Below are positions 46,444 to 57,327 of a DNA stretch of 64,000 nucleotides, one piece after another. Location of the stretch: contig NZ_JALLIY010000006.1 of assembly GCF_023242315.1 (NCBI RefSeq), positions 1-64,000 on the forward strand, read 5' to 3'. The translations under genes were made by a program, and so were the position numbers. Numbering within the stretch: the stretch's first letter is position 1; each line of letters starts with the position of its first letter. Below the pieces are notes generated by a model. That model had not been told where the DNA came from and did no database searches. It saw nothing but the letters and a program-made list of their open reading frames with translations. This stretch comes from Pseudomonas sp. MWU13-2105. Its GTDB lineage: Bacteria; Pseudomonadota; Gammaproteobacteria; Pseudomonadales; Pseudomonadaceae.

Positions 46444-47355
46444 TCAGCGCCGAAACCCGGTACCCGGTCGGGTACAGATCTCCACCAGCCAATCGACAAA
46501 CACCCGTACCCGCGCCGACATCTGTCGGTGCGGCGGATACATTGCGTTCAACGGTAATCCGGGCGCGGGATAATCGCGCAACACTTCGCACAACTGACCA
46601 CTGCGCAGTTGTTCGGTCACGTGGTAATAGGGAATCTGCACCAGCCCATAGCCAGCCTCACAGGCTGCCAGGTAACCGTCGGCACTGCTCACCGAGAGAT
46701 GCTTGGGCAGGTCGATCGCCTGCAATTTCCCGCCCTGCTGGAACTCCAGCCCGAAGCGCTTGCCAGTCACACTGGAAAAATACTCGACCATCCGATGCCC
46801 CGCCAGGTCCGCCAGTGAAGTCGGCATGCCCATGCGTTCGATATAGGCCGGGCTGGCACAGGTCACTTGTTCGACCAGCACCAACGGCCGCGCCACCAGC
46901 GAATCGTCGAGGGCCAGGCCACCGCGCAGCACGCAATCGATACCGTCGCGGATCAGGTCCACCGGCCGGTCGTTCAGGCCGATTTCCAGCTCGATCAGCG
47001 GATAACGCTCGGTGAACTCAGGCAATACCGGGATCACGATCAAGCGTCCGATACCCGCCGGCATATCGACCCGCAGGGTACCGCGCGGATTCTGCCGGGC
47101 CGTGGAAAACACCGCCTCGGTTTCCTCAAGGTCCGCCAGCAACCGCACGCAGCGCTGGTAATAGGCCGCGCCATCGAGGGTGGTACTGACCTGGCGGGTG
47201 GTGCGGTGCAGCAACTGCACGCCCAGATGCGCTTCCAGTTGCTTGACCAGCACTGTCACCGAAGCGCGAGGCAGTTGCAGGCTGTCGGCGGCCTTGGCGA
47301 AACCGCCCAGTTCGACGATCCGGGTAAAGACCCGCATGGCGTTGAAGCGATCCAT
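46444..47355 (-). CDS. LysR-family transcriptional regulator
   Basis: A 303-residue LysR regulator with the winged helix at residues 1-60 ([20 protein letters not shown]) and a substrate-binding domain. The sequence [20 protein letters not shown] is typical of the large group of Pseudomonas LysR proteins that sit opposite an oxidoreductase. It is divergent from the aldo/keto reductase at 47461, its most likely target, with 105 bases between. Confidence 0.9.
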   Translation of the reverse strand: MDRFNAMRVFTRIVELGGFAKAADSLQLPRASVTVLVKQLEAHLGVQLLHRTTRQVSTTLDGAAYYQRCVRLLADLEETEAVFSTARQNPRGTLRVDMPAGIGRLIVIPVLPEFTERYPLIELEIGLNDRPVDLIRDGIDCVLRGGLALDDSLVARPLVLVEQVTCASPAYIERMGMPTSLADLAGHRMVEYFSSVTGKRFGLEFQQGGKLQAIDLPKHLSVSSADGYLAACEAGYGLVQIPYYHVTEQLRSGQLCEVLRDYPAPGLPLNAMYPPHRQMSARVRVFVDWLVEICTRPGTGFRR

Positions 47356-47460
47356 CGGCCCTCCATTATTTGGAATTTACGAATAGTGATAGTGCTTTTA
47401 GCTGGTTTATCACGCTTTTGTCGAGGTCCACACTGTCGCAAATCCCACAGGAGCCACACC

Positions 47461-48456
<996 letters not shown>

Positions 48457-48536
48457 AGACTCGGCTGCCGCCGCCTGATCCCGAGAACACAACGGAACAC
48501 CTGATGTGGGAGCGGAGCTTCCTCCGGCGCTGCTTC

Positions 48537-51500
48537 TCAAAAATCGCGCTTGTAGAAAATATCCAGGGAGCTGGCCACGCCACTCGCCGCCTCCAGATAC
48601 ACGCGCTTGCTCAACAGATAGCGCAAGGCGATGGTATTGGCCGGTTCGAACACCCCCACCCCATAACGCAAGCTCAGCTTCTCGGTGATCTTGCCGCTGG
48701 CCACTACCGACGTGGTGCTGCCGCTGCCCTGGGTATCGAGGGCAAAGTCCTCGATACCCAGGTTCTTCGCCAGGTCACCGGTCAATCCGGAACTACCCAT
48801 CAAACCCAAGCCCAACGCCGCCTGGGCCAGCATATTGCTGTCTTCGCCGGTGGTGCTCAACGGTCGCCCCAGTACCAGGTAGGACAACGCCTGCTCCTGG
48901 CTCATGGCCGGCTCCGAGAAGATCTGCGTGGTCGGCTGCTCAGCGCTGCCGCTCAGGCGAATACCGGCGATCACGTCACCGGTCTGGCGAATCGCCTCGA
49001 TATCCAGGTAAGGCTGGTCAATCGGCCCGGCGAACAGCAACCGCGCCCGGCGGATGGTCAGGCGCTGGCCATAGGCGTTGTAGCGCCCGTCATTCAGGCG
49101 CAACTCGCCACGGGTGTCGAGGTTGTCACCGATATGCACCTGCCCCTGCAAATCGGCGCTCAAGCCAAAGCCGTTGAAGCTGAGCTTGTCCTCGCCCACC
49201 AGCACCTCGATATCCATGGACATCGCCAGCGGCGTCTTGCCCTCCACGCTCTGCTGGCCGACGATCACCGTGTCGTCCGAGACCTTGACCGTCGATGGCG
49301 GTAGCTCGCGCACGACGATCGCGCCCTTGGGCACATGGACCTTGCCGGCAATCGCCAGTTGCTCGCCGTGCATCGACACCCTCAGGTCCGGCGCGACTTC
49401 CAGCGTCGCATACGGCTCGACGCTGACCGGCAACTGCGAGCCCTTGATCGCCAACTCCAGCTGTAGCGCATTGGTCCAGTCGATGTGCCCGGTCAAATTG
49501 CCATGCCCGGCGTCGCCGCCGGTCCAACTACCGTTGAGCTGGACGGTTTCCCCGGCTATCTGCGCCTGTACCCGCAGGTCCTTGACCGTGGTCGGCACTT
49601 CCGCCCCGGAAACCTCGCCGCCGCTCAGCGTCAGGTTGCCGTTGACCTTGGGCGCCAGCAAGCCGCCGGACAAGCGTCCGCTGCCATCCAGGCGCCCGGC
49701 CAGGGTCTCGACCTTTCTCACGAATGGCCGGGCGACGCTGAGATCAAGGCCGCTGAGGCGGAAGTCGCCGCTCAGGGGTTTGTTCTTCGCCAGGGGATTG
49801 ATCTGCGCCTGGAGCACCAGCTCGCCGAGCTTGCCACCGTGAAAATCCAGGAGCGTGTCGACCCGCCGCGGGCTCAGGTTGCTGCTCAGCCTGAGGGTCT
49901 CGTAGGGGAAATCCAGCCATTTGCGCCGTTCGCGAATACGCAGGGTGCCACCACTGGCATCGATCATGATCTGGCCCTTGGGGCCGCTGGCCGGCAGGTC
50001 CAGTTGCAGGTCGGCATTCAGTCGGCCCTGCCAGGCGAAGTCGCGGGGCAACCATTGCCCCAGGCTTTCCAGGGGAAACTGCTTGAGGTGATAACGCAAG
50101 CGCGGCTCGGGCATCAGCCGCTGGTCCTCGCCACACAGGCTGGCCGGCCCCGACAACCAGCAGTGGCTACCGAAGTTCAGCCGGCCATCGGCGAGGTATT
50201 CGAGTTTGGCCGGACTCTGCAGCTTCCAGTCCTGGCCGCCGCTCTGTACCTCGCCGGAGACCAGGCGCCCGCGCCAGTTGCCGTTGTCGAGCACGCCCTC
50301 CAGGCCCAGGGCCAGCTTCAGCAGCGGACCTTGCAGATCGAGTTGCGCTTGCTGGCGCTTGAGATCGCCCTGCCCGTGCAACGCCAGGCTACCCAGGGCG
50401 GTGTCGCCGACCTGGATACCGTCGCCCTTGAGGTCGAGCCGTCCACGCTGGGTGCTGTCGAGATCGGCCTCGAGGCTGAGGGCCTGCAGACGGTTATCGG
50501 CGAACAGCAGTTGCTGCCCGTGCAGGCTGACCTTGCCTTGCGGCGCCTTGAGGCTGCCGGCAAGATCGACCCGGCCCTTGAGTTGCCCGCGCAACCGCGG
50601 CCAGAGCTGGCCCAGGCGTGGCAGGTTGAGATCGAGCTGCCCGGCCAGGCGTTGTTGCAGGCTGCCGCGGCCCTGGATGCGGTTGTCGCCGAGGCGGATG
50701 TCCAGGGCGCCAAGGGTCCATTGCCCGCCCTGGCCGCCGGCCTTGGCCTGGAGCAGCGCCGGTTGCCCGCGCAGTTTGCCCTTGAGGTCGACAGTGGCTT
50801 CCAGGTTCAACTGCTGGTTCTTCAACTCGCCCTTGCTGCGTAGCGGCCCGGCCAAAGTCCCGGGCAACTCCGCCAACCAGTACGCCGGGTTGAGGGCACT
50901 GAGGTCCAACGCGGTGTCCCAGGCAAGACCATCGGCGAACCGCAGGTTCAGGTGCCCGCTGGCCTTGCCCTGCCCCGCCGTCAGTTCGAGCTGTGGCAGG
51001 GCGACCTGCTTCAGGTCGCCGCTGAACGGCGTCAACAGGCTGAACTTGCCCGCCGGACCGTCGAGATCGGCCTGGACGTAGCCCAGGTAGTTGCCGTCGC
51101 GGTAATGCACTTCGCCGACCAGGGTCCGCGCCTTGACCACCGGTTCCTCGATCGACGGGTACAGGCGATGCCAGGGGAAGTCCAGCCAGTCGACCTTGGC
51201 GTCGGCACTGAAGCCCTTCTGCCAGTCCAGCTCGGCGCTGAGTTTCAGGCGCTGCCTGGCATCGGCCGTCAGGTCCAGCGCGGCGATCTGCGCGCCCTGG
51301 GCATCGACCCGACCTCGCAGGTTCAGCTCGACCGGACCTTGCTCGGCCGGCAGCACGGCCTTGCCCTGGAGCTGGTAACCGTCTTTCAGGTTGCCGCCGC
51401 CGGTGAGTTCCAGTTGATTGAGTTGCAGGGTGTCCGGCAGCTCGGCGCTGGCCTTGAAAGCATCGGCGCTGATCCGCACCCGGGCCGGCAAGTGCTCGGC

Positions 51501-52208
51501 CAGGGCCTCCAGTTCGCCGGTTAGCTGGCCCTGCAGATAACCGCTGCTGTTGGCCTTGAGCTTGAGGGTCTTGAGCAGATCGCCGCGCACCTCCAGTGCC
51601 AGGGCCCAGGGCACAGCGCCCGGGGCCGGCAACAGCAGCTTGCCCTCGGCCGTCAGCGGCCAGTCGCCGCTCGGTTGCAGCAGCCCGGACAGGTCCAGGC
51701 GCAGGTCGTCGTACTGCAAGTGCAGGGTATCGATCTGCAAGCCCGTCGCGGTCCAGTGCGCGGCCAGTTGCAGTTCCTTGAGCTGCTCGCTGCCATCGAG
51801 CCACAGGCTGCCGATACGCACCTGGCGCAACTCGATCGCCAGCGGCAGTTTCAGTGTCGGCAGACTCAGCGGCCCGCTCTCGGCAGGCGCACCCGGTTCG
51901 AAGCGCAGGTCGACCCGCTCGACTTCCAGTTGATCGATGCACAACACAAAGTGCGTCAGGCACAGCGGCGACCAATTGAAGCGCGGCTGCTGCAATTCAA
52001 CCCGATTGCCGGCCTGTTGCCAGAGCAGATGATCGGCACTCCAGCGCCTCCCCAACTGGCCCTGGAAATTTTCCACGCTCAAGCCCGGGACTTGCGCCAA
52101 CGCCCACCGACTGCCGGCCTGGGTCCCCAGCAGCAGACCCAGCGACACCAGCAACAACAGGATCAGCAGGACAACCGCCAGGCCGAGTATTTTCAAACCA
52201 CGCTTCAC
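48537..52208 (-). CDS. tamB: Translocation and assembly module subunit TamB
   Basis: A 1223-residue AsmA-like protein. An N-terminal anchor (LGLAVVLLILLLLVSLGLLL, residues about 9-28) fixes it in the inner membrane. The long central part is made of beta-rich repeats that form a hydrophobic groove across the periplasm, and the last about 350 residues are the DUF490 domain, ending LSLRYGVGVFEPANTIALRY and DIFYKRDF. TamB works with TamA in outer-membrane protein assembly and phospholipid transport. Its ATG overlaps the tamA stop by four bases, so the pair is translationally coupled. Confidence 0.93.
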   Translation of the reverse strand: MKRGLKILGLAVVLLILLLLVSLGLLLGTQAGSRWALAQVPGLSVENFQGQLGRRWSADHLLWQQAGNRVELQQPRFNWSPLCLTHFVLCIDQLEVERVDLRFEPGAPAESGPLSLPTLKLPLAIELRQVRIGSLWLDGSEQLKELQLAAHWTATGLQIDTLHLQYDDLRLDLSGLLQPSGDWPLTAEGKLLLPAPGAVPWALALEVRGDLLKTLKLKANSSGYLQGQLTGELEALAEHLPARVRISADAFKASAELPDTLQLNQLELTGGGNLKDGYQLQGKAVLPAEQGPVELNLRGRVDAQGAQIAALDLTADARQRLKLSAELDWQKGFSADAKVDWLDFPWHRLYPSIEEPVVKARTLVGEVHYRDGNYLGYVQADLDGPAGKFSLLTPFSGDLKQVALPQLELTAGQGKASGHLNLRFADGLAWDTALDLSALNPAYWLAELPGTLAGPLRSKGELKNQQLNLEATVDLKGKLRGQPALLQAKAGGQGGQWTLGALDIRLGDNRIQGRGSLQQRLAGQLDLNLPRLGQLWPRLRGQLKGRVDLAGSLKAPQGKVSLHGQQLLFADNRLQALSLEADLDSTQRGRLDLKGDGIQVGDTALGSLALHGQGDLKRQQAQLDLQGPLLKLALGLEGVLDNGNWRGRLVSGEVQSGGQDWKLQSPAKLEYLADGRLNFGSHCWLSGPASLCGEDQRLMPEPRLRYHLKQFPLESLGQWLPRDFAWQGRLNADLQLDLPASGPKGQIMIDASGGTLRIRERRKWLDFPYETLRLSSNLSPRRVDTLLDFHGGKLGELVLQAQINPLAKNKPLSGDFRLSGLDLSVARPFVRKVETLAGRLDGSGRLSGGLLAPKVNGNLTLSGGEVSGAEVPTTVKDLRVQAQIAGETVQLNGSWTGGDAGHGNLTGHIDWTNALQLELAIKGSQLPVSVEPYATLEVAPDLRVSMHGEQLAIAGKVHVPKGAIVVRELPPSTVKVSDDTVIVGQQSVEGKTPLAMSMDIEVLVGEDKLSFNGFGLSADLQGQVHIGDNLDTRGELRLNDGRYNAYGQRLTIRRARLLFAGPIDQPYLDIEAIRQTGDVIAGIRLSGSAEQPTTQIFSEPAMSQEQALSYLVLGRPLSTTGEDSNMLAQAALGLGLMGSSGLTGDLAKNLGIEDFALDTQGSGSTTSVVASGKITEKLSLRYGVGVFEPANTIALRYLLSKRVYLEAASGVASSLDIFYKRDF

Positions 52209-53932
52209 AACTCAGGCCCCATGGAAAAGTGCAAACGGATACCGCCGGGATCGTCCAGCGCATGGGCCAGGTCGAGGCGGATCGGCCCCACCGGCGAGAC
52301 CCAGCGCAGGCCGATGCCGACGCCGGTCTTGAGGCTTGGCAAGTCCAGGGTGTTGAACGAGTTGCCCTGGTCGACGAAAGTCGCGAGCCGCCATTTCTCG
52401 GCAATGGAATATTGGTATTCAAGGCTGCCGGCCACCATATAGCGCCCACCGACGCGGTCACCCTCGGCGTTTTCCGGCGACAGGCTCTGGTAGTCGTAGC
52501 CGCGCACGCTCTGGTCGCCACCGGCGAAGAAACGCAGGGACGGCGGCACGTTCCGATAGCCGTTGGTGGCGCTGCCACCGAACTGGATCCGGCCAAGGAA
52601 GCGATGGTTATCCCGCACCGTGGTCAAGCCCTTGAGGGTGGCCGTGCCGTACAACAGGTTATTGTCCGAGGCCAGGCCCTCCTTGGCGACCTTGCCGTCG
52701 AACTCCAGGCGATAGCCGTTATGTGGATCGATGCGATTGTCGCTGCGCAGATAGGAGTAATTGACGCCCGGCATCAGCAAGGTGCTCATGCCGGTATCCT
52801 CGCCGAGGCGATATTCCTCGTGCTGCCACTTGAGCGAGATCACCCGCTGCCACCCGCTGGGCAACTTGCTGTGCCATTCCGGGCCGACGGTGAGCAATTT
52901 ACTCAGGCTGTCGGTGTTGGCAATTTCTTCATACTGGTAGCCGGCCGCCCAGCGCAGCTTGTCCGTGAGCGGCGGGTCCAGCGGCCGGTCATACCAGATG
53001 CCGATGTTTTGCCGCGGGGCGGAAATCTCGCTTTCGATACCGTAGCTGTCGCCCTGGGCATTGACCCAGTGGCGGGTCCAGTTGGCCTTGACGCGGGGTC
53101 CGACGTCGGTCGAATAACCCAGGCCCAGGCCCATGGTACGCGGCTTGCGAGTGTCGAGCTGGACCGCCACCGGGATCACCTGGTCCTTCGCCGCCATCGG
53201 TGCCGCGTCGACCCGCACGCCTTCGAAGTAGCCGCTCGATTGCAGGGCCTGGTTGAGCTCGGCGATCAGTTCGGAATCGTAAGGGGTACCGGCCTTGAAC
53301 GGCACCATGCGATGCAGCAGGTCCTCGTCGAAGGGCGTGTCGCCGGCGAAATGCACCGGGCCCAGGGAGTAACGCGGACCGCTGTCATAGATCAGCTCGA
53401 TATCGGCGACACCCGCCTGGGGATCGACGAGCAACTGCTGGCGGGTAAAGCGTCCGCTGAAAAATCCGTAGCGCGAGGCCTGGTTGAGGATCAGGCGCTT
53501 GGCGTCCTCGTAGTGCCCATGGTTGAGCACGGCCCCGGGTTTCAGGGTGTCGCTCCTGGGCACCCGGAAGGCCTTGAGGTTGGCGGCGGGACCGTCGATG
53601 CGCACGGTGACGTTGCGCAAGTGCACCGGTTCGCCGGGGTCGATGGTGAGGATCAGCCTGGGGGTCTTGCCGGCTTCGACTTCGCTCTCGATCCGCGGCT
53701 GATAATAGCCGAGCGCCTGGGCGGCCTTGCGCGCCTGCTCCTGCGCGCCGCGGCTGAAACGCCGCAGGGCATTTTCGCCACGATTACCGAGACTGCCAAT
53801 GTAGCCCTCCACATTGGCCTTCAACTCGTCATTCGCCGGCTTGACCCGTACATCGAGTTCGCTTTGCGCCAGGGCCGCCATGCTGCAACAAAGCAAGAGC
53901 AAACCGCCGGTCAATCTTATGGAAAACATCAT
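52205..53932 (-). CDS. tamA: Translocation and assembly module subunit TamA (Omp85 family)
   Basis: A 575-residue outer-membrane protein of the BamA/Omp85 superfamily. The signal peptide MMFSIRLTGGLLLLCCSMAA is followed by three POTRA domains to about residue 250. The beta-barrel contains the RFFAGGDQSVRGYDYQSLSP segment with the conserved VRGY of barrel loop L6. It partners TamB, encoded just downstream. I chose the ATG at 53932, where the signal peptide begins; an ATG at 53971 is possible, and neither has a strong Shine-Dalgarno. Confidence 0.92.
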   Translation of the reverse strand: MMFSIRLTGGLLLLCCSMAALAQSELDVRVKPANDELKANVEGYIGSLGNRGENALRRFSRGAQEQARKAAQALGYYQPRIESEVEAGKTPRLILTIDPGEPVHLRNVTVRIDGPAANLKAFRVPRSDTLKPGAVLNHGHYEDAKRLILNQASRYGFFSGRFTRQQLLVDPQAGVADIELIYDSGPRYSLGPVHFAGDTPFDEDLLHRMVPFKAGTPYDSELIAELNQALQSSGYFEGVRVDAAPMAAKDQVIPVAVQLDTRKPRTMGLGLGYSTDVGPRVKANWTRHWVNAQGDSYGIESEISAPRQNIGIWYDRPLDPPLTDKLRWAAGYQYEEIANTDSLSKLLTVGPEWHSKLPSGWQRVISLKWQHEEYRLGEDTGMSTLLMPGVNYSYLRSDNRIDPHNGYRLEFDGKVAKEGLASDNNLLYGTATLKGLTTVRDNHRFLGRIQFGGSATNGYRNVPPSLRFFAGGDQSVRGYDYQSLSPENAEGDRVGGRYMVAGSLEYQYSIAEKWRLATFVDQGNSFNTLDLPSLKTGVGIGLRWVSPVGPIRLDLAHALDDPGGIRLHFSMGPEL

Positions 53933-54002
53933 AGGCGCGGATGCTATCACGGGCTGGGTTAGGGCCGTCATAGAACGCGAAACCGACCGGAAAGTTCGAC
54001 AG

Positions 54003-54653
54003 TCAAGCCATTGCTGTTTGTAACACTTGTGGGTTGGCGTGATAAAACACGTGCTCGCGGATCGGTCCCACCGCCACCTCGCCGATGTCCTCGTAGCCCT
54101 GGCGCTTGTAGAACTCCAGGTAGCGCGGGTTACCGCTATCGAGCACCACGCCTTGGGAATGCGGGTCCTCGGCGCACCAGTTGTGCACCGCCGTCAGCAG
54201 TTGCTCGCCATACTGCTGGCCCTGGAACTGCGGATGGACGCCCAGCAACGGCAGCACATGCACCGAATCCGACGGCAGACAGGCCAGCACCGCCTGCTGG
54301 TACTCCAGGTAACGCCGGGTACAGCGAAAACCGGTGCTCAGCACCATGCGCATGCGCCAGGCCCAGCTTTCGGTAATGTCCAGGCGACGTTGTGGCGGGG
54401 CGATCAGCGCGATGCCGATCAGGCGGTCGTTGACCAACAGCCCGATGGCCGGCAGGTCCTCGAGAAAATGCTGCTTGACCCGCTCGCGCACCGTGGCCCG
54501 GACCCGCTGTTCGTAGCCCGGGCGTTCGGCCTCGAACAGATAGGCGAAGGTCGGTTCATGCCGATAGGCCTGGTACAGCAGGGAACGTGCTTCGCGTGAA
54601 TAACCACTGTCGAGCAGATGGATCTGGGCAGTGATCTCTGGCATATCCGGCAT
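54003..54653 (-). CDS. GNAT-family N-acetyltransferase
   Basis: A 216-residue acetyltransferase with motif A at LPLLGVHPQFQGQQYGEQLL (about residues 140-159) and motif B at GVVLDSGNPRYLEFYKRQGY. GGAGG nine bases before the ATG at 54653 supports that start over 54689. It lies 70 bases upstream of tamA on the same strand and may share a transcript. It is divergent from xthA. Acceptor unknown. Confidence 0.83.
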   Translation of the reverse strand: MPDMPEITAQIHLLDSGYSREARSLLYQAYRHEPTFAYLFEAERPGYEQRVRATVRERVKQHFLEDLPAIGLLVNDRLIGIALIAPPQRRLDITESWAWRMRMVLSTGFRCTRRYLEYQQAVLACLPSDSVHVLPLLGVHPQFQGQQYGEQLLTAVHNWCAEDPHSQGVVLDSGNPRYLEFYKRQGYEDIGEVAVGPIREHVFYHANPQVLQTAMA

Positions 54654-54787
54654 GAAGGTCAACCTCCCTGGCCGCGGCGCCTGCCGCAACGATCTGAGAG
54701 AACGTTAGCAGTGCATCGGTACTCCCGCCACGCTGGCCGTCGCCGGACTTGTCGGCTAGCATCGCTGTTTTGCCAGGATTGCCGCCC

Positions 54788-55600
54788 ATGAAAATCGTCT
54801 CGTTCAATATCAACGGCCTGCGCGCCCGGCCCCATCAGCTGGCGGCGCTGATCGAGAAACACCAACCGGACGTCATCGGCCTGCAGGAAACCAAGGTCTC
54901 CGACGACCAGTTCCCCCAGGCCGAAGTCGAAGCCCTGGGTTACCACGTGCATTTCCATGGCCAGAAAGGCCATTACGGCGTCGCGCTGCTGTCGCGCCAG
55001 GCGCCACTGAGCCTGCACAAGGGGTTCGACGGCGACGATGAGGAAGCCCAGAAGCGTTTTATCTGGGGCAGCTTCGCCGATGAAAACGGCACGCCGGTGA
55101 CCATCATGAATGGCTACTTCCCCCAGGGCGAAAGCCGCGACCATCCGACCAAGTTCCCGGCCAAGGAGCGCTTCTACCAAGACCTGCAACATCTGCTGGA
55201 AAGCCGCTTCCAACATGACCAGCCGCTGGTGGTGATGGGCGATATCAATATCTCCCCGGAGGACTGCGATATCGGCATCGGTGCCGACAACGCCAAGCGC
55301 TGGCTGAAAACCGGCAAGTGCAGCTTCCTGCCGGAAGAGCGCGAATGGCTGGCCCGTTTGAAGAACTGGGGGTTGGTGGACAGCTTCCGGCACCTGTACC
55401 CCGAGGTGAACGACCGTTTCAGCTGGTTCGATTATCGCAGCCGTGGTTTCGAAGACGAGCCCAAGCGCGGGTTGCGGATCGACGTGATCCTGGCCTCGAA
55501 CGGTTTGCTGCCACGGGTCAAGGCCGGCGGGGTCGACTATGAATTGCGCGGCATGGAAAAGCCTTCCGACCATGCGCCGATCTGGCTGGAACTGGGCTGA
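54788..55600 (+). CDS. xthA: Exodeoxyribonuclease III
   Basis: A 270-residue AP endonuclease and 3' exonuclease for base-excision repair. Family motifs: [20 protein letters not shown] at the N-terminus with the metal-binding Asn, GLQETKVSD with the metal Glu, [21 protein letters not shown] with the Asp/Asn pair, and [12 protein letters not shown] with the catalytic His. Length equals E. coli XthA. The ATG at 54788 starts the fold directly. A GC-rich hairpin follows the stop. Confidence 0.95.
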   Translation: MKIVSFNINGLRARPHQLAALIEKHQPDVIGLQETKVSDDQFPQAEVEALGYHVHFHGQKGHYGVALLSRQAPLSLHKGFDGDDEEAQKRFIWGSFADENGTPVTIMNGYFPQGESRDHPTKFPAKERFYQDLQHLLESRFQHDQPLVVMGDINISPEDCDIGIGADNAKRWLKTGKCSFLPEEREWLARLKNWGLVDSFRHLYPEVNDRFSWFDYRSRGFEDEPKRGLRIDVILASNGLLPRVKAGGVDYELRGMEKPSDHAPIWLELG

Positions 55601-55619
55601 TCCGGCGTTCGGGCTTGAG

Positions 55620-55652
55620 GGCCTCTTCGCGGGCAAGCTCCGCGAAGAGGCC
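55620..55652. repeat. REP-like hairpin after xthA
   Basis: GGCCTCTTCGCGG and CCGCGAAGAGGCC pair perfectly around GCAAGCT, with the GCGGGCAAGCTCCGC centre of the GTGGGAGC REP family. It probably marks the xthA transcript end, though no T-run follows. Confidence 0.75.
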
Positions 55653-55760
55653 AGAACAAACACCAGCACCGCTACAGACTGCTCACCCCACCCTGTCATT
55701 TAGCTGTAACCCGACTGACTTATTCTTGCAGCACTTCGGCCCATTAAAGGTGCAGGCCCC

Positions 55761-57095
55761 ATGCTGCGCGCGCTCTCACTGTTGATCCTCTGCGGCCTGC
55801 CCGCCCTGACCCTGGCGGCCCTGCCCGAGCCGCCCGACGACGGCCCGACCCTGCGCATCCAGGGTTCCAACACCATCGGCGCCGACCTCGGGCCGGCCCT
55901 GGTCAAGGGCTGGCTCGAGGAGCAAGGCCTGCATGGCGTACACCTGGCCAATACCGGCAAGGACAATGAGCAGCGCGTGCTCGCCACCACCGAGCAAGGC
56001 CGCCGGGTGCGGGTCGAAGTCGCCGCCCATGGGTCCAGCACCGGTTTCAGCGCCCTGAAAGCCGGCACCGCGGACCTCGCCGCCGCCTCACGCCCGATCA
56101 AGGACGCTGAACTGACAGACCTTGCCGGCCTAGGCGACCTGAAAAGCCCCGACGCCGAGCAAGTGATCGCCATCGACGGCGTGGCGATCATCCTGCACCC
56201 GCAAAACCCGCTGACCCGCCTGAACACCGACGACCTGGCGCGAATCTTTTCCGGTGAAGTGAAAACCTGGGAAGAACTGGGCGGGATCGGCGGCGCCATT
56301 CACCTCTACGCCCGTGATGAAAAATCCGGGACCTGGGACACCTTCAAGGACCTGGTCCTGGCACGGCACGGCAAGTCCCTGGCCGCCGGCACCAGGCGTT
56401 TCGAATCCAGCGAACAGCTGTCCGATGCGGTCAGCCAGGATCACCAGGGGATCGGCTTTATCGGCCTGCCCTACGTCCGCCAGGCCAAGGCCGTGGCCAT
56501 TGTCGACGGTGATTCGCAAGCGATGCTGCCCCTCGCCAGCCTGATCGCCACCGAGGATTATCCGTTGTCGCGACGACTGTTCTTCTACCTGCCGCCGAAC
56601 CGCCAGAATCCCTGGGCCGCGTCCCTGGTACGTTTCGCGCAAAGCCCGGCGGGCCAGGCGATTGTCGCCGGAAACGGTTTTGTCGCGCAGACCGTGCAAG
56701 CCATGCCGGTGACGCCCGGCCCGGAGATGTCGGAGGAATACCAGGCATTGGCCAGGGAGGCACAGCGGCTATCAGTGAATTTTCGCTTCGAGGAAGGCAG
56801 CGCCAGCCTGGACAACAAGGCCCGCCAGGATGTGCTGCGGGTCCTGGATTACCTGCACACCGAGGGCAAGCTGAACAAACAGGTGACCCTGGTGGGCTTT
56901 GGCGACGCCAAGAACGACCCGGCCCGCGCCGCCCTGCTGTCCAAGCTGCGGGCCATGGCGGTACGGCGGGAACTGGTGAAGGGCGGCGTGGTGTTTCGCG
57001 ATATCCAGGGCCTCGGCGCGCAGATGCCGGTGGCGGCCAACACCGCGGATGAAGGCCGCATCAAGAACCGTCGGGTCGAGGTCTGGGTTTACTGA
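55761..57095 (+). CDS. PstS-like phosphate-binding domain fused to an OmpA domain
   Basis: A 444-residue exported protein. Signal peptide MLRALSLLILCGLPALTLAA; then a PstS-type periplasmic binding fold, residues about 28-320, with LRIQGSNTIGADLGPALVKG, GSSTGFSALKAGTADLAAAS and DEKSGTWDTFKDLVLARHGK, the segments that hold phosphate in PstS. The last about 115 residues form an OmpA domain (FRFEEGSASLDNKARQDVLR ... ANTADEGRIKNRRVEVWVY), which should bind peptidoglycan. It is thus a wall-tethered phosphate or oxyanion binder. No pst transporter genes adjoin it. Confidence 0.88.
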   Translation: MLRALSLLILCGLPALTLAALPEPPDDGPTLRIQGSNTIGADLGPALVKGWLEEQGLHGVHLANTGKDNEQRVLATTEQGRRVRVEVAAHGSSTGFSALKAGTADLAAASRPIKDAELTDLAGLGDLKSPDAEQVIAIDGVAIILHPQNPLTRLNTDDLARIFSGEVKTWEELGGIGGAIHLYARDEKSGTWDTFKDLVLARHGKSLAAGTRRFESSEQLSDAVSQDHQGIGFIGLPYVRQAKAVAIVDGDSQAMLPLASLIATEDYPLSRRLFFYLPPNRQNPWAASLVRFAQSPAGQAIVAGNGFVAQTVQAMPVTPGPEMSEEYQALAREAQRLSVNFRFEEGSASLDNKARQDVLRVLDYLHTEGKLNKQVTLVGFGDAKNDPARAALLSKLRAMAVRRELVKGGVVFRDIQGLGAQMPVAANTADEGRIKNRRVEVWVY

Positions 57096-57144
57096 GGAAG
57101 GATCATCTGGAGCCTGGCAACACTCTCAGCTCCGACCGACATCT

Positions 57145-57289
57145 GTGGTGAGCGGGCTTGCCCGCGCTGGGGCGCGAAGCGCCCCTAAAACCAGGAAACT
57201 CGATGTACCAGGTAGATCGAAATCACCAGTTTACGACTGCTTCGCAGCCGAGCACGGTGATGCGGCGTTCCGACAAGCCCGCTCGCCAC
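57145..57289. repeat. REPIN, long-loop variant
   Basis: Arms GTGGTGAGCGGGCTTGCCCG and the inverted CGACAAGCCCGCTCGCCAC enclose about 105 bases of further small dyads (for example GGGGCGCGAAGCGCCCC). It lies between convergent genes. Same broad family as 10091-10179 but with a longer interior. Confidence 0.8.
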
Positions 57290-57327
57290 AAGACCGCATT
57301 CGCCTTCAAGTCACCGTTACTGCCGGC

